64,000 bases of DNA, taken from Oribacterium sp. KHPX15. Its GTDB lineage: Bacteria > Bacillota > Clostridia > Lachnospirales > Lachnospiraceae. Shown in pieces: positions 1-9,241 of this stretch. The stretch spans positions 1 to 64,000 of the forward strand of contig NZ_FNRG01000017.1 of assembly GCF_900107835.1 (NCBI RefSeq). The letters are read 5' to 3'. Below the pieces are notes generated by a model, which worked only from the letters and a program-made list of their open reading frames with translations, made no database searches and was not told where the DNA came from. A program made the position numbers and the translations under genes. Each line of letters opens with the position of its first letter. Position 1 is the first letter of the stretch.

Positions 1-43
1 TAACAAGAGCCTGCAGGAGGTTCTGACGTTCCTTGAAGTATAG
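1..43 (+). CDS. C-terminal tail of an unidentified gene (partial)
   Basis: Reading frame open from the window edge, encoding NKSLQEVLTFLEV and ending at TAG 41-43. The stop codon lies in a hairpin, as is common for a gene end. Only 13 residues are visible, so the family cannot be named. It converges on the truncated acyltransferase, so the junction near 60-70 may be a recombination point. Confidence 0.3.
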   Translation, partial: NKSLQEVLTFLEV

Positions 44-58
44 GGGAGAAATCCCCTA
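41..58 (+). terminator. Short hairpin between convergent genes
   Basis: Stem TAGGGGA/TCCCCTA with a GAAA loop (41-47 and 52-58), followed by ATTTA. The 7-bp stem is good but the T-tract is weak. It could serve either convergent transcript. Confidence 0.4.
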
Positions 59-67
59 TTTAATGGT

Positions 68-1003
68 TTAGTGTAACTTTTTTGCAAAGTCTACAATACC
101 ATATGAATATTTACCAAACAATCTGAAAAAAGGATTATCAATTATTTTTGAACTATGAATAGCCTGACTTATTATGACTATTACAAAGAACAAACCAAAC
201 ATTTCTGTGTAGGAAAACCTATAAATTTGCGGAGCTCCATTGACCTGTCCATAAAGCAGCACAATTGCAAATATCAAGATTATATATGACAATACTTTCC
301 TATGCTTAATTTCAGATTCATTGATTCTTTTAACATAGAAAAACAATACAATTCCCATTGTATAAACAAGTATCTGCGTTAATGGTCCGAAAGACGAAAT
401 ATATGTGTTGTAAATAACAGGATCATTATCAACAGGAATTACATTAGCAAGTCTAGCATTCAGCCATGGATTAGCCAGATAAACTAATATAAATAAAGCT
501 ATTGATTTCTCCAAACAATCAACAAATTTATATAAAAGTGGAGAAATAATTATAAAAATTATGAGCACACCTAAATACCAATCCACCCCCAGAATACTAT
601 CTGTGTAATGTGGAAAAAATCCATGAATAAAGAATATATGCGCAATAATGTTTTTAACGGTTACATGTCCTTCATTACCAAGCCAATATGTGCTCCATGA
701 TTTTGTTAGCATGCTACAAATTATTGCAAAATAATACATAGGCATAAGTCTCAATACTTTTTTCTTATACCATCTCAATATCTGCGAAACTATAACATCT
801 TTTCGTTCTGGAAAATAATTACTAAGAGATTCAAATGTAAGCATAGCAGAAATAATGAAAAACATTTGCACGCCTCTTCCACCATTTGAACCAATATTAC
901 CAAATACACCTGGTAATGCACTCCCCCCTGTATGCACCATCGTTACTCCTAGGATTGCTAAGCCCTTTAAAGCATCTATATAACTGATGTTCTTCCCCTT
1001 CAT
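68..1003 (-). CDS. Acyltransferase family 3 membrane protein, C-terminally truncated
   Basis: Integral-membrane O-acyltransferase of the OafA type, which would add acetyl or another acyl group to a surface polysaccharide. The N-terminus has the family signature (YIDALKGLAILGV followed by the conserved His in TMVH), and about nine hydrophobic segments follow. The start is ATG 1003, with GGAGG five bases upstream; the frame is open further up but has no ribosome site. The protein ends at LFGKYSYGIVDFAKKLH. In relatives KYSYGIY leads into the last membrane helix and 30-60 more residues, so this copy looks cut short. Whether it still works is uncertain. Confidence 0.75.
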   Translation of the reverse strand: MKGKNISYIDALKGLAILGVTMVHTGGSALPGVFGNIGSNGGRGVQMFFIISAMLTFESLSNYFPERKDVIVSQILRWYKKKVLRLMPMYYFAIICSMLTKSWSTYWLGNEGHVTVKNIIAHIFFIHGFFPHYTDSILGVDWYLGVLIIFIIISPLLYKFVDCLEKSIALFILVYLANPWLNARLANVIPVDNDPVIYNTYISSFGPLTQILVYTMGIVLFFYVKRINESEIKHRKVLSYIILIFAIVLLYGQVNGAPQIYRFSYTEMFGLFFVIVIISQAIHSSKIIDNPFFRLFGKYSYGIVDFAKKLH

Positions 1004-1186
1004 TAAGGCCTCCAAAATGTGTACTTTTTTGTTTTCTATAAAATGTAAAATCAACATTTTTCATTATAAGACTTTTACTGAGTAAAAGCCATATAAATCA
1101 GCATTTTCAAGAATTCTTGTTCCTCAAAATAGCTCCTATATTTAACTCCACGAGAATGTACACCTTCTTGTGAGAAGATGCACTCA

Positions 1187-1798
1187 CTATAAAGTGGCAT
1201 TCTTGTATATGCTTGCTCTATAACGATAGGTGGAAGGTGGCATATTTACACGCCTAGCCGCCTCTTCCGTTGATACTTTTCCTGCCTCCCACTTCTGATA
1301 AACTTCATGGAAATTATCTGGCAATGGCTTTGGTGGTCTACCAAGTTTAACTCCCCTCGCTTTTGCCGCCGCAATACCTTCCGCTTGTCGCTGGTGAATA
1401 GTTCGGTATTCCGTTTCCGCTACATAAGACAAAAGTGCAAGTATCAAGTCACTTATAAACGTTCCCAGAAGATTCTTCTCTCTTCTTGTGTCCAGAATAG
1501 GCATATCAATAACTACAACATCAGCACCTTTTTCCTTTGTTATGATACGCCATTGTTCGCTGAGATCTCGATAACTACGTCCCAACCTATCAATTGACTT
1601 AATATACAGAACTGAATCACTATTCAGCTTCCTCAACAACTTCTTGTACTGTGGGCGTTCAAAATTTTTACCGGACAACTTGTCCAGATAGATATTCTGC
1701 TCTGGTACTCCCATTTCCATCAAGGCAATAATCTGCCTATCCTCGTTCTGCTCTCTTGTTGAAACTCTAGCGTAGCCATAAATAGTTTCTTTACTCAT
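1187..1798 (-). CDS. Serine recombinase (resolvase/invertase family)
   Basis: Small site-specific serine recombinase of about 203 residues. The catalytic serine is in YARVST near residue 13. The family stretch YIKSIDRLGRSYRD follows, then GRPPKP and a C-terminal helix-turn-helix (STEEAARRVNMPPSTYRYR). Length and domain order match resolvase/invertase proteins of the Hin/TnpR group. ATG 1798 has AAAGGAGG nine bases upstream; the in-frame TTG 6 bases upstream of that ATG does not. No partner transposase or obvious inverted segment is visible next to it, so its substrate is unknown. It may be the remainder of a mobile element that also disrupted the acyltransferase and manB. Confidence 0.9.
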   Translation of the reverse strand: MSKETIYGYARVSTREQNEDRQIIALMEMGVPEQNIYLDKLSGKNFERPQYKKLLRKLNSDSVLYIKSIDRLGRSYRDLSEQWRIITKEKGADVVVIDMPILDTRREKNLLGTFISDLILALLSYVAETEYRTIHQRQAEGIAAAKARGVKLGRPPKPLPDNFHEVYQKWEAGKVSTEEAARRVNMPPSTYRYRASIYKNATL

Positions 1799-1849
1799 GT
1801 TCAATTACCTCCTTTTCTTCAGGTCTATATCTTAAAAATAAGCATAATA

Positions 1850-1877
1850 AAACCGCCAATCCTTAGACTGACGGTTT
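1850..1877 (-). terminator. Intrinsic terminator of the GDP-fucose operon
   Basis: Twelve-base-pair hairpin on the minus strand: arms 1866-1877 and 1850-1861 with one G-T wobble, loop TAAG, followed by TATTATG. It overlaps the last codons of the manB remnant and so closes the manC-manA unit. Confidence 0.75.
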
Positions 1878-2000
1878 AAAAATCGGATTTAATGGTGTCA
1901 TGCGCCAATGTTCGTCATCAAGTTTCTCAAGTTCAGGAATCAAATCCTGATCTGCGGTAGCTTTTTCAAGCCAGCGCTTGTATTCATCCTTTATATTCAT
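1863..2000 (-). pseudogene. N-terminal remnant of a phosphosugar mutase (manB-like)
   Basis: A 45-codon reading frame starts at ATG 2000 with GGTGG eight bases upstream, 17 bases after manA. It begins MNIKDEYKRWLEKATADQD, the typical start of clostridial phosphoglucomutase/phosphomannomutase proteins. Those enzymes have 550-580 residues and convert mannose-6-P to mannose-1-P. Here homology-like sequence stops after about 30 residues and the frame ends inside the terminator hairpin. I infer a deletion that removed almost the whole gene while keeping the operon terminator. Mannose-1-P for ManC would then come from a mutase elsewhere in the genome. Confidence 0.6.
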
Positions 2001-2017
2001 AATATCCACCCTTTACA

Positions 2018-3199
2018 TCAACAAGAGATCCTCAAAAACTCCGCCTTCCCATGTATCTTCAGCTTCTCGCTATTCGCCGGAACAAAGATGCAGTCGCCTC
2101 TGAATATGTTAATGCTGACATCTTCACCGAACATCACTCCGCAACCATCGATACAGAGTAACACTTCAAACGACGTCTCACTGCTCTGGAACTCAGCCAT
2201 GGTCTTGATCCGTTCTGTGTTGATCAGCATTCTTTCAACCTGAAAATACTTACAGCGGCTAAGTAGTTCATATGCACTACCCGGTTTGTACTGCAGTTTT
2301 CTCATAGGCTGACGTGGTTCTGCAGATGAACTTAAATTCATTACATCAAGAGCTTTTTCGATATGAAGTTCTCTGAGTTTTCCGTTTTTATCTACACGGT
2401 TGTAATCATAGAGTCTGTATGTCAAGTTACTGCTCTCCTGAATTTCAGCGATCAGGATACCCCCACCGATGGCATGAACCGTTCCGGCTTCGATGTAGAA
2501 CATATCGCCTTTATGAACCGGAACAGTGTGCATGTATTTTTCAATGCTTCCGTCAGCTATGCTAGACCTAACCTGCTCCTTCGTCACTTCATTCTTAAAC
2601 CCATAGACGAGTTCAGCACCGGGTTCAGCATCAACCACATACCACATTTCCGTCTTACCAAGCTGACCATTTTCATGCTCTTTTGCGTACTGATCAGAGG
2701 GATGCACCTGAACTGACAAATCATTCTTGGCATCAATAAACTTTACAAGAATCGGAATTCCTTCGTCGATGACCGATATCGGATGAGTTCCCAGAAACTC
2801 CGGATGAGACTTAAGCACCTCTGCCAGGGTCATTCCTTCATATTCACCGGATGCAACGACGCTTGGTCCATCCGGATGTGTAGAACACTCCCAGGTCTCT
2901 GCAAGAGGGGTCAGATCTATCCCTTTTGCATATTCATCATTAAGACGCTGACCACCCCAAATGTAATCCTTACCGGCCGGTGATAGCAAGAACGGCTTAT
3001 TTCCAAAGCTAATGCTATCCTGATTTGCCATACCTCTCCGGTCGATCATGCTATCTTTTTTGATCACGCTATTCTCCCTGTCATCACTTTTATTCTCACC
3101 AGAATTTCTCAGCTTATCTGTGCCTTTACTCTCACTCACACAACCACAATCAGAAACCACAACATCCTCAGATCTCAAGCTTGTACTTCTTCTTGTCAT
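2018..3199 (-). CDS. manA: Mannose-6-phosphate isomerase, class I
   Basis: Cytosolic zinc enzyme interconverting fructose-6-P and mannose-6-P, the first step towards GDP-mannose and GDP-fucose. Family motifs are clear: KPFLLSPAGKDYIWGG, SVQVHPSD, GKTEMWYV and the zinc/substrate site GTVHAIGGG. The start is ambiguous. ATG 3199 has AAAGGAG at good spacing and overlaps manC by 32 bp, but it adds about 57 Ser/Asp/Lys-rich residues not found in the family. ATG 3031 starts exactly where homology starts, but its GGAGAGG is only about one base away. I keep 3199 and flag the extension. A second, similar copy lies at 63297-64000. Confidence 0.9.
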   Translation of the reverse strand: MTRRSTSLRSEDVVVSDCGCVSESKGTDKLRNSGENKSDDRENSVIKKDSMIDRRGMANQDSISFGNKPFLLSPAGKDYIWGGQRLNDEYAKGIDLTPLAETWECSTHPDGPSVVASGEYEGMTLAEVLKSHPEFLGTHPISVIDEGIPILVKFIDAKNDLSVQVHPSDQYAKEHENGQLGKTEMWYVVDAEPGAELVYGFKNEVTKEQVRSSIADGSIEKYMHTVPVHKGDMFYIEAGTVHAIGGGILIAEIQESSNLTYRLYDYNRVDKNGKLRELHIEKALDVMNLSSSAEPRQPMRKLQYKPGSAYELLSRCKYFQVERMLINTERIKTMAEFQSSETSFEVLLCIDGCGVMFGEDVSINIFRGDCIFVPANSEKLKIHGKAEFLRISC

Positions 3200-4490
3200 G
3201 TACGCTGATCTCCTTTCCAAGCTGGATTTCGATAAGCTGCAGCTCAGAATCGGCGATTATTGTGTGACGGCAGCCTGCCTGCATGGTAACGACATCTCCG
3301 GCTTTAACATTCTGCACCATACCATCTACCACAGTTCTTCCGTTACCGGAAATGATAGTCCACACCTCATCCCTGTTTTGGTGACTATGATAATTCATAG
3401 AGTGGCCTTTATGTAAAGTCACCTTGATTGTCATGGATTCCTTTTCAACATCGAGAACCAAATATGATCCCCATGATTTCTCAGCAAACATAATCGGCTG
3501 CTCGTACTTATCCACAAAAGGTTTTATGTAAGAACTCTGAGCTTTATCAGATACCAGAATCCCTTCAGGAGAAGCTGATATAACTACATCCTTCAGTCCC
3601 ATTGCCAAAACAGGTACATCAAGGTCGTTTACAATGTGTACGTTTTCACATGTTTCATTCATCTCACCTTTTCCGACAATGTTTTCGCTCATAGCTTCAG
3701 TGAGGGTATTCCATGTTCCGAGATCCTTCCAGAGACCATTGAAACGGAGCACCTGAATGTCAGCCTCTTTCTCGACGACAGCGTAGTCGAAACTGATCTT
3801 CGTGCACTCATCGTAATGTTGATAAAGATCATAATAATCATCAAATTTGATCAGCTCATGTGCACGTTTGAGAACATAGCCAAGCCTATAAGCAAATATT
3901 CCCCCATTCCAAAGCGCCCCTTGCTTCAGGTACTCTTTTGCCGTCTCCAGATCAGGCTTCTCCTTAAAGCTCGCAACCTTTGACACAGTATCTTTAGTTT
4001 CAGGAATGATATATCCATACTTCTCAGAAGGATATGTCGGTTCCATACCAAGAAGCGTAAGATTAGCCGCTCCTTCCTCTGCAAGTTCAGCCAACTTCTT
4101 CAAAGCAGCAAAATAATCATCTTCAACGTAAGGATCCACCGGACAGACAACAACTGCCTCATTCTCACCCACACCTGCTACGTCATGAAGATAAGCTGTT
4201 GCCAATGCGATAGCCGGAAAAGTATCTCTTCTGCAAGGCTCGATGGACACACCTACGTTTTCGCCCAACTGATTATGAATTTCAGACACCTGGCTCTTGG
4301 AGGTTGCCACTGTAACCTTGGCACCAGTATCGATCTTCCTGATGGAGTTGTACATTCTCTGTGCCATAGAGACATACTCGCCCTCATTTTTTTCATCCTT
4401 GAATATCTTAATAAACTGCTTAGAGCGAACATCATTTGACAGTGGCCACAAACGCTTTCCTGAACCACCTGATAAAAGAACTATATTCAT
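3168..4490 (-). CDS. manC: Mannose-1-phosphate guanylyltransferase (ManC type, with type II isomerase-like cupin)
   Basis: Makes GDP-mannose from mannose-1-P and GTP. The N-terminal nucleotidyltransferase domain has LLSGGSGKRLWPLS and FKEKPD. The C-terminal cupin (about residues 340-440) has YHSHQNRDEVW, the type II mannose-6-P isomerase/GMP signature. At about 440 residues the length is normal for the two-domain enzyme. ATG 4490 is used because AGAGG lies eight bases upstream and homology starts there. The last codons overlap the ribosome site and start of manA, which suggests coupled translation. Confidence 0.93.
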   Translation of the reverse strand: MNIVLLSGGSGKRLWPLSNDVRSKQFIKIFKDEKNEGEYVSMAQRMYNSIRKIDTGAKVTVATSKSQVSEIHNQLGENVGVSIEPCRRDTFPAIALATAYLHDVAGVGENEAVVVCPVDPYVEDDYFAALKKLAELAEEGAANLTLLGMEPTYPSEKYGYIIPETKDTVSKVASFKEKPDLETAKEYLKQGALWNGGIFAYRLGYVLKRAHELIKFDDYYDLYQHYDECTKISFDYAVVEKEADIQVLRFNGLWKDLGTWNTLTEAMSENIVGKGEMNETCENVHIVNDLDVPVLAMGLKDVVISASPEGILVSDKAQSSYIKPFVDKYEQPIMFAEKSWGSYLVLDVEKESMTIKVTLHKGHSMNYHSHQNRDEVWTIISGNGRTVVDGMVQNVKAGDVVTMQAGCRHTIIADSELQLIEIQLGKEISVHDKKKYKLEI

Positions 4491-4734
4491 ACACATTACC
4501 TCTTTTTTGACCACTCAGTTGCCATGATTCCAGTGAAGAACTTTTTTGTTATACTTCTGATGACCCCAAATGAAATTCACAAGTACATCCACTGAGTTCC
4601 TTTATTAATAAACAAAACGAGCCACTGTAAGTCATCTCTTCCTCACAGCAGCCCATTAACCATTGACTTACGATATTTTTCTTAGATATTTAGAGCTTTC
4701 AAAGACCAGGAGCACTATATGTAAGCTATTGCAT

Positions 4735-4758
4735 AATAGTTGCCACTGGCAAACTATT
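4735..4758 (-). terminator. Inverted repeat downstream of fcl
   Basis: Arms AATAGTT/AACTATT and GCC/GGC with one bulged base form a short hairpin 20 bases after the fcl stop. There is no convincing T-tract, so it may be a weak terminator or a processing site. The rest of the 4491-4778 spacer also holds an 8-bp inverted repeat (GTAAGTCA/TGACTTAC, 4627-4671). Confidence 0.35.
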
Positions 4759-4778
4759 CCTTTTACATTACACCGATT

Positions 4779-5756
4779 TTATCTCTCTGCCCTCATCGGA
4801 TTATTAAGGAAATCCTCATAAGACAGTCTGATACCTTCATCAAGACTGTACTTCGGCTCCCATCCCATTTCCTTGCTCTTACTAACATCAAGAAGCTTTC
4901 TCGGAGTTCCGTTAGGCTTGGTCGTATCCCACTTGATTTCTCCTGTGTAACCGATGATCTTTGCAACACGCTCAGTAAGATCTTTAATTGTCAGTTCCTT
5001 ACCGGTACCTGCGTTAACAGTCTCATCGCCACTGTAGTTATTCATAAGGAATACACAAAGGTTAGCAAGGTCATCAACATACAGGAACTCACGTAACGGT
5101 GAACCATCCCCCCAACAGGTAACTTCTGTAAGACCATTCACCTTAGCTTCATGAAAACGACGGATCAGAGCCGGCAGAACATGACTGTGTGTCGGATGAT
5201 AGTTGTCATTCGGTCCATAAAGATTTGTAGGCATTACAGAAATGTAATCTGTACCATACTGCTTGTTTAAAAACTCGCAATACTTAAGTCCGGAAATCTT
5301 GGCAAGAGCATACGCCTCATTAGTCTTCTCAAGCTCAGATGTCAAGAGACACGACTCCGGCATAGGCTGAGGCGCCATGCGAGGATAAATGCAGGATGAA
5401 CCGAGGAACTCCAATTTCTTGCATCCGTTCTGCCATGCTGAATGAACCACGTTCATCTCAAGTATCATGTTTTCATACATAAAATCAGCCAAATGCTCCT
5501 GATTTGCGATAATACCGCCAACCTTAGCAGCCGCAAGGAACACGTACTCCGGTTTCTCAGCCTCAAAGAATGCTTCAACCTGGTCCTGTCTGGTCAGATC
5601 AAGTTCTTTATGTGTTCTTGTAATAATGTTTGTATAGCCCTGTCTCTGTAACTCTCTTACGATAGCAGAACCCACCATGCCGCGATGACCTGCGACATAA
5701 ATCTTTGCATCCTTAGCCATAGGAGCCTGTTTGGCTCTATACTGTTCAGGCATCAT
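4779..5756 (-). CDS. fcl: GDP-L-fucose synthase
   Basis: Epimerase-reductase (short-chain dehydrogenase family) that turns GDP-4-keto-6-deoxymannose into GDP-L-fucose. Visible signatures are the NADP-binding GHRGMVGSA, the SSCIYPR strand carrying the active serine, and the catalytic YALAK. Length is normal at about 325 residues. ATG 5756 is preferred (AAGAAGG ten bases upstream) over the TTG at 5777. The gene follows gmd with a short gap, so the two final steps of GDP-fucose synthesis are cotranscribed. The product feeds the fucosyltransferase at 13.2-14.1 kb. Confidence 0.95.
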   Translation of the reverse strand: MMPEQYRAKQAPMAKDAKIYVAGHRGMVGSAIVRELQRQGYTNIITRTHKELDLTRQDQVEAFFEAEKPEYVFLAAAKVGGIIANQEHLADFMYENMILEMNVVHSAWQNGCKKLEFLGSSCIYPRMAPQPMPESCLLTSELEKTNEAYALAKISGLKYCEFLNKQYGTDYISVMPTNLYGPNDNYHPTHSHVLPALIRRFHEAKVNGLTEVTCWGDGSPLREFLYVDDLANLCVFLMNNYSGDETVNAGTGKELTIKDLTERVAKIIGYTGEIKWDTTKPNGTPRKLLDVSKSKEMGWEPKYSLDEGIRLSYEDFLNNPMRAER

Positions 5757-5783
5757 AACGATTTTACCTTCTTTCAAATCTAT

Positions 5784-6872
5784 TTACTTAACAACACCCT
5801 TCTCAAGGTACTCTGCGAGGTTGGTCCTAATATGCTCTTCAGCTCTCTCAACAGCAACCTTCTTCATATCATAGTCAACCATGATTTTAACAAGCTCCTC
5901 AAAGCTTGTCTTAGTAGGATTCCATCCAAGTTCTCTCTTTGCCTTAGAAGGATCACCCCAAAGGTTAACTACATCAGTCGGTCTATAGAAATCCGGAGAT
6001 ACCTCAACTAGTACCTTTCCGGTTGCCTTATCAATACCCTTCTCATCCATGCCTGAACCTGTGAACTCAAGCTCGATACCGGCATGATGGAATGCAAGCT
6101 GTGTGAACTCACGTACACTGTGCTGTACACCGGTCGCAATTACGAAATCTTCCGGTTTATCGTTCTGGAGGATCAGCCACATACACTCAACGTAATCCTT
6201 TGCATATCCCCAGTCACGAAGAGAATCAAGATTTCCAAGATAGAGCTTATCCTGCTTGCCCTGAGCAATACGAGATGCTGCAAGAGTTATCTTTCTTGTA
6301 ACAAACGTCTCGCCACGTCTCTCGGACTCATGATTGAAAAGGATACCGGAACAGCAAAACATGTTGTATGCCTCACGATACTCCTTTGTGATCCAGAAAC
6401 CATACTGCTTTGCTACAGCGTATGGTGAATATGGATGGAACGGAGTATTCTCGTTCTGAGGTACCTCTTCAACCTTGCCGTAAAGCTCTGAGGTCGAAGC
6501 CTGGTAGATACGACAAGTACTTGCCAATCCTGTGATTCTAACGGCTTCCAGTACTCTCAACACTCCTGTAGCATCGATATCCGCTGTGAACTCAGGAGAA
6601 TCAAAGCTTACCTGCACATGGCTCTGAGCTGCAAGGTTATATATCTCATCAGGTCTTACCATCCCGATAACCTTTACAAGAGAACTTGTATCAGATAGAT
6701 CTCCGAAATGCAGATGGAACTGTGGATGACCTTCAAGATGTGCAATACGCTCTCTGAAATCCACAGAGGATCTACGAATTATGCCATGGACATCATAGCC
6801 CTTATCAATCAAAAATTCTGACAGATATGATCCGTCCTGTCCGGTCACTCCGGTTATCAATGCTTTCTTCAT
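5784..6872 (-). CDS. gmd: GDP-mannose 4,6-dehydratase
   Basis: Extended short-chain dehydrogenase that converts GDP-mannose into GDP-4-keto-6-deoxymannose. The N-terminus has the cofactor loop [10 protein letters not shown], then [10 protein letters not shown]-type and SPYAVAK catalytic segments and the conserved [15 protein letters not shown] loop that binds GDP-mannose. Length 362 is standard. ATG 6872 has AGGAAGG ten bases upstream. It is the first gene of the fcl side of the cluster. The promoter region just upstream carries two direct repeats that could be regulator sites. Confidence 0.96.
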   Translation of the reverse strand: MKKALITGVTGQDGSYLSEFLIDKGYDVHGIIRRSSVDFRERIAHLEGHPQFHLHFGDLSDTSSLVKVIGMVRPDEIYNLAAQSHVQVSFDSPEFTADIDATGVLRVLEAVRITGLASTCRIYQASTSELYGKVEEVPQNENTPFHPYSPYAVAKQYGFWITKEYREAYNMFCCSGILFNHESERRGETFVTRKITLAASRIAQGKQDKLYLGNLDSLRDWGYAKDYVECMWLILQNDKPEDFVIATGVQHSVREFTQLAFHHAGIELEFTGSGMDEKGIDKATGKVLVEVSPDFYRPTDVVNLWGDPSKAKRELGWNPTKTSFEELVKIMVDYDMKKVAVERAEEHIRTNLAEYLEKGVVK

Positions 6873-6976
6873 GCTATCAATTCCTTCCTGGGACTAATAC
6901 TCTTTGTAATATATTTACTTAATCCGAGCATAGATAATCTTTGACCATCCATGCTGAGATTCTTTATAATATGCGT

Positions 6977-7042
6977 ATTATAAGCGAAGTCATCATAAAT
7001 TCGAATTCAAAATCTTGGCTTCCACTTACAAAATCTTGGCTT
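6977..7042 (-). promoter_or_regulatory. Candidate gmd promoter with two direct-repeat operator sites
   Basis: A perfect TATAAT (minus strand, 6977-6982) lies about 105 bases before gmd; its -35 is poor. Just upstream, AAGCCAAGATTTTG occurs twice (7029-7042 and 7008-7021) with a 21-bp period, two helical turns. Tandem direct sites next to a weak -35 are typical of AraC-family activators, and an AraC-type gene lies just beyond the insertion element. The link between the two is inference. Confidence 0.45.
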
Positions 7043-7080
7043 TTTGTTTTGATGATTTTTATTGTGAATTTCCTGCCCTT

Positions 7081-7323
7081 TTAACTCTCCTCGCTTTCCC
7101 CATCCGTATTTTCTGTTAAGAAAGCCATTATATCCTCAAAACTCTTATTACTCTTAGTTATAGCGCTGAGGAGCTTCTTGTTTCGGAGCTCCTCCTGCTT
7201 TTTCATCAGATCGTCAAGGATCGCTATGTCCTTGTCCATCTTTTCTTTATCCTTAAGCACGATCAGTTTCTGTTTCTCAACTCGTTCGTCTATCGATGAT
7301 GCCGGTTTCCTTCCTCGTTTCAT
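7081..7323 (-). CDS. Small accessory protein of the insertion sequence
   Basis: An 80-residue, strongly charged helical protein (many Lys, Glu and Asp) starting MKRGRKPASSIDERVEKQK. The middle looks like a short coiled coil and the tail is acidic. It begins five bases after the transposase stop on the same strand and lies fully inside the IS. I do not recognise a catalytic motif. Position and charge suggest a DNA-binding or transposase-regulating helper. Confidence 0.7.
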   Translation of the reverse strand: MKRGRKPASSIDERVEKQKLIVLKDKEKMDKDIAILDDLMKKQEELRNKKLLSAITKSNKSFEDIMAFLTENTDGESEES

Positions 7324-7328
7324 TTTCT

Positions 7329-9035
7329 TTATGCCTCCTCAGAGTATTTTAAACGTGCGGTGATCTCTCTGACACCGGATTTGATCTTTGCATCGTTGAT
7401 TCCAAATGCCTTGAACAATGTTTTACATGTGGCTGTTACCGCATGGTCAAGTCTGTAGTTACCATCAGCCTGCCTTATCATTTCTACCTTGCTGAGTTCT
7501 CTTATCGCAGCCGGAACCGAGAAATAATTCTGCTTGCTTTCAGTTTCTATCTTGTAGTCCTTCAGCATCCTATAAAGCTTGTTTCTGATGATTAACGCCA
7601 CAAATTCTATGAAAATCTTTGCATGTATAGATTCCGTAGAGTGTACCCTGAAGCTCCTGTCTCCCATATAGGACTTGTCCTGACGGAAAAGCTTCTCCGA
7701 AACATCTCTGCCTTTATACAATTCCAGCGCTTCCTTTGCGGTCATTTTCTCAGATGTGATAATCGCGAAGTACCCGCAGAGGTCTATCACTTTGTTGATC
7801 TCTTCATACTTTTCTTTGGCGAACATGAACTTTTCATCTGGCTCTCCCTTTTTGCTGTATATAAGATCAAAGTATTTTTCCAGTTCCTTACCGAGCTGTA
7901 TCTTTTCATGTTCATGCTTCTTCAGGAATGCAGCCAGTTTATCTATTCGCTCTTCAAAGTTCTCTCTTTCTGCAGTTTTCTTTCGGTCGCTGTAGAAAAT
8001 ATGGAAGTAACGGTCTTTCGTATCTGAAGCATACAGCTTTCTCTTCACAGTTATGCCACTCACCTGATACTCCCTGATACTGTTTTCCCTTCTGTTTTCG
8101 AACATGCCTTTTCTTGACAAAATCAGTTCATTTACAAACTTCTTCATCCCTTTGACCATTATCACGAACTGATATCCGCACTTGTCCATGTAGTGGATGT
8201 TCTCTTCACTGAAATATCCACGGTCAAGGATGAATCCTACATTTTCATAACCATAACCTTTTGCTTTTTCAAGCATAAACTGAAGCTGGGCAACATCGGT
8301 AATACTTCCCGGATAATCTTCATAAAACAGAGGTATCGAATTATCACAATCGTAAGCTACGGCATAATTTATTATTGGTTTCCCCTGATCATCTTTTGCA
8401 TGACCGTACTCAACCAGATCAATGTCTCCAGCCTCGCAGTTCTTGTTAGTTGAATCATAAGAGATATAAATCTTCTGTCGGTGATCATGCTGCAGGTTCC
8501 ACTGGTTCTGAAACTCGACTGCCTGTGACTGGCTGATACTGTTGATGAAATCGCTCACTTTCGAATCACTGTATATCCTCATCGCTTTGGTAAACAAAGG
8601 ATGGTCAAAAGCATAATCAGGATAATACTGATTTGCGTTGTTCTCAGCGATGATGCTGTATGCTGCCAGGTCAATGAAGAGACCGGCATCTTCACCTATG
8701 ATATCGGCCAGCATATCATCGAGATGGTAATCTTCAGCCACCTTCTTTATTGCCAGATACGGTCCAACCTTTAATACGCCGCTTCGCTCAGATATGTTCT
8801 TGGTTTCCGGAACTTCTGCATCCGGAAAGTACTTAAGATAGTTTGTATTGGGATACATCATGTCGCTATCGCGGCTTTCGCACTTACCTATGGACGTCAG
8901 ACTACCGACTGTATATTTCTTCTTAGGGTCATAGTGTCTTTCGTATGTGTAATAAACGTAAGTTATACCATCGATGGTTTTCTTCGAAATCCCCTTCTCA
9001 TCTTTTGGTATCGGAACAAGCTCTTTTAAGAACAT
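7329..9035 (-). CDS. IS1634/IS4-type DDE transposase
   Basis: A 568-residue transposase. The RNase H-like core shows YISYDSTNKNCEAGD (first Asp), then GFILDRGYFSEENI (second Asp) and a C-terminal region around DVSEKLFRQDK with the expected Glu in the YKGRDVSE stretch (YREKIxxxK-type signature). The N-terminal part (FKEL, YVYYTYERHYDPKKK) is typical of the IS1634 group. Length and the intact frame indicate an active enzyme. It is followed at once by the small accessory gene. Confidence 0.9.
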   Translation of the reverse strand: MFLKELVPIPKDEKGISKKTIDGITYVYYTYERHYDPKKKYTVGSLTSIGKCESRDSDMMYPNTNYLKYFPDAEVPETKNISERSGVLKVGPYLAIKKVAEDYHLDDMLADIIGEDAGLFIDLAAYSIIAENNANQYYPDYAFDHPLFTKAMRIYSDSKVSDFINSISQSQAVEFQNQWNLQHDHRQKIYISYDSTNKNCEAGDIDLVEYGHAKDDQGKPIINYAVAYDCDNSIPLFYEDYPGSITDVAQLQFMLEKAKGYGYENVGFILDRGYFSEENIHYMDKCGYQFVIMVKGMKKFVNELILSRKGMFENRRENSIREYQVSGITVKRKLYASDTKDRYFHIFYSDRKKTAERENFEERIDKLAAFLKKHEHEKIQLGKELEKYFDLIYSKKGEPDEKFMFAKEKYEEINKVIDLCGYFAIITSEKMTAKEALELYKGRDVSEKLFRQDKSYMGDRSFRVHSTESIHAKIFIEFVALIIRNKLYRMLKDYKIETESKQNYFSVPAAIRELSKVEMIRQADGNYRLDHAVTATCKTLFKAFGINDAKIKSGVREITARLKYSEEA

Positions 9036-9152
9036 ATCGGCCTCCTCTGTAGAGCGTTATTTAACTCTCTATAATTCTACCACGGATTCGCCCAAAAATC
9101 CAGGTTTTTTGGCGTAAATCCGTGGTTTTTTCGATATTTTTTTAGCCGCGAG

Positions 9153-9196
9153 TTAATCCTACGGGAAATTCACATTAATCCTACGGGAAATTCACA
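9153..9196. repeat. Duplicated right terminal sequence of the IS
   Basis: The 22-bp right end TTAATCCTACGGGAAATTCA(CA) is present twice in perfect tandem (9153-9174 and 9175-9196). The outer copy abuts the target duplication, so the outer one was used for insertion. Confidence 0.85.
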
Positions 9197-9202
9197 TTTA
9201 TA

Positions 9203-9241
9203 AAAAATATACTCGAGAGCAGTAGCTCACCACTGCTCTCG
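9203..9241 (-). terminator. Terminator of the AraC-type regulator gene
   Basis: Perfect 10-bp stem (CGAGAGCAGT 9214-9223 with ACTGCTCTCG 9232-9241) overlapping the stop codon. On the minus strand it is followed by AGTATATTTTTTAT. The IS target site is immediately beyond it. Confidence 0.75.

Larger units (their letters stand above)
7063..9196 (-). mobile_element. Complete IS1634-like insertion sequence
   Basis: A 2134-bp element. The left end begins TGTGAATTTCC and the right end finishes GGAAATTCACA, as inverted ends. A 5-bp direct duplication TTTAT flanks both sides (7058-7062 and 9197-9201), so both borders are intact and the insertion is probably recent. It carries a transposase and a small downstream accessory gene. 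It has separated gmd from the AraC-type regulator. Confidence 0.85.

Noticed and set aside
4627-4671. Inverted repeat GTAAGTCA/TGACTTAC as a member of the phased arrays
   Set aside because: Orientation fits a spacer, but the distance is 29 nt instead of 20 and there is no second unit.
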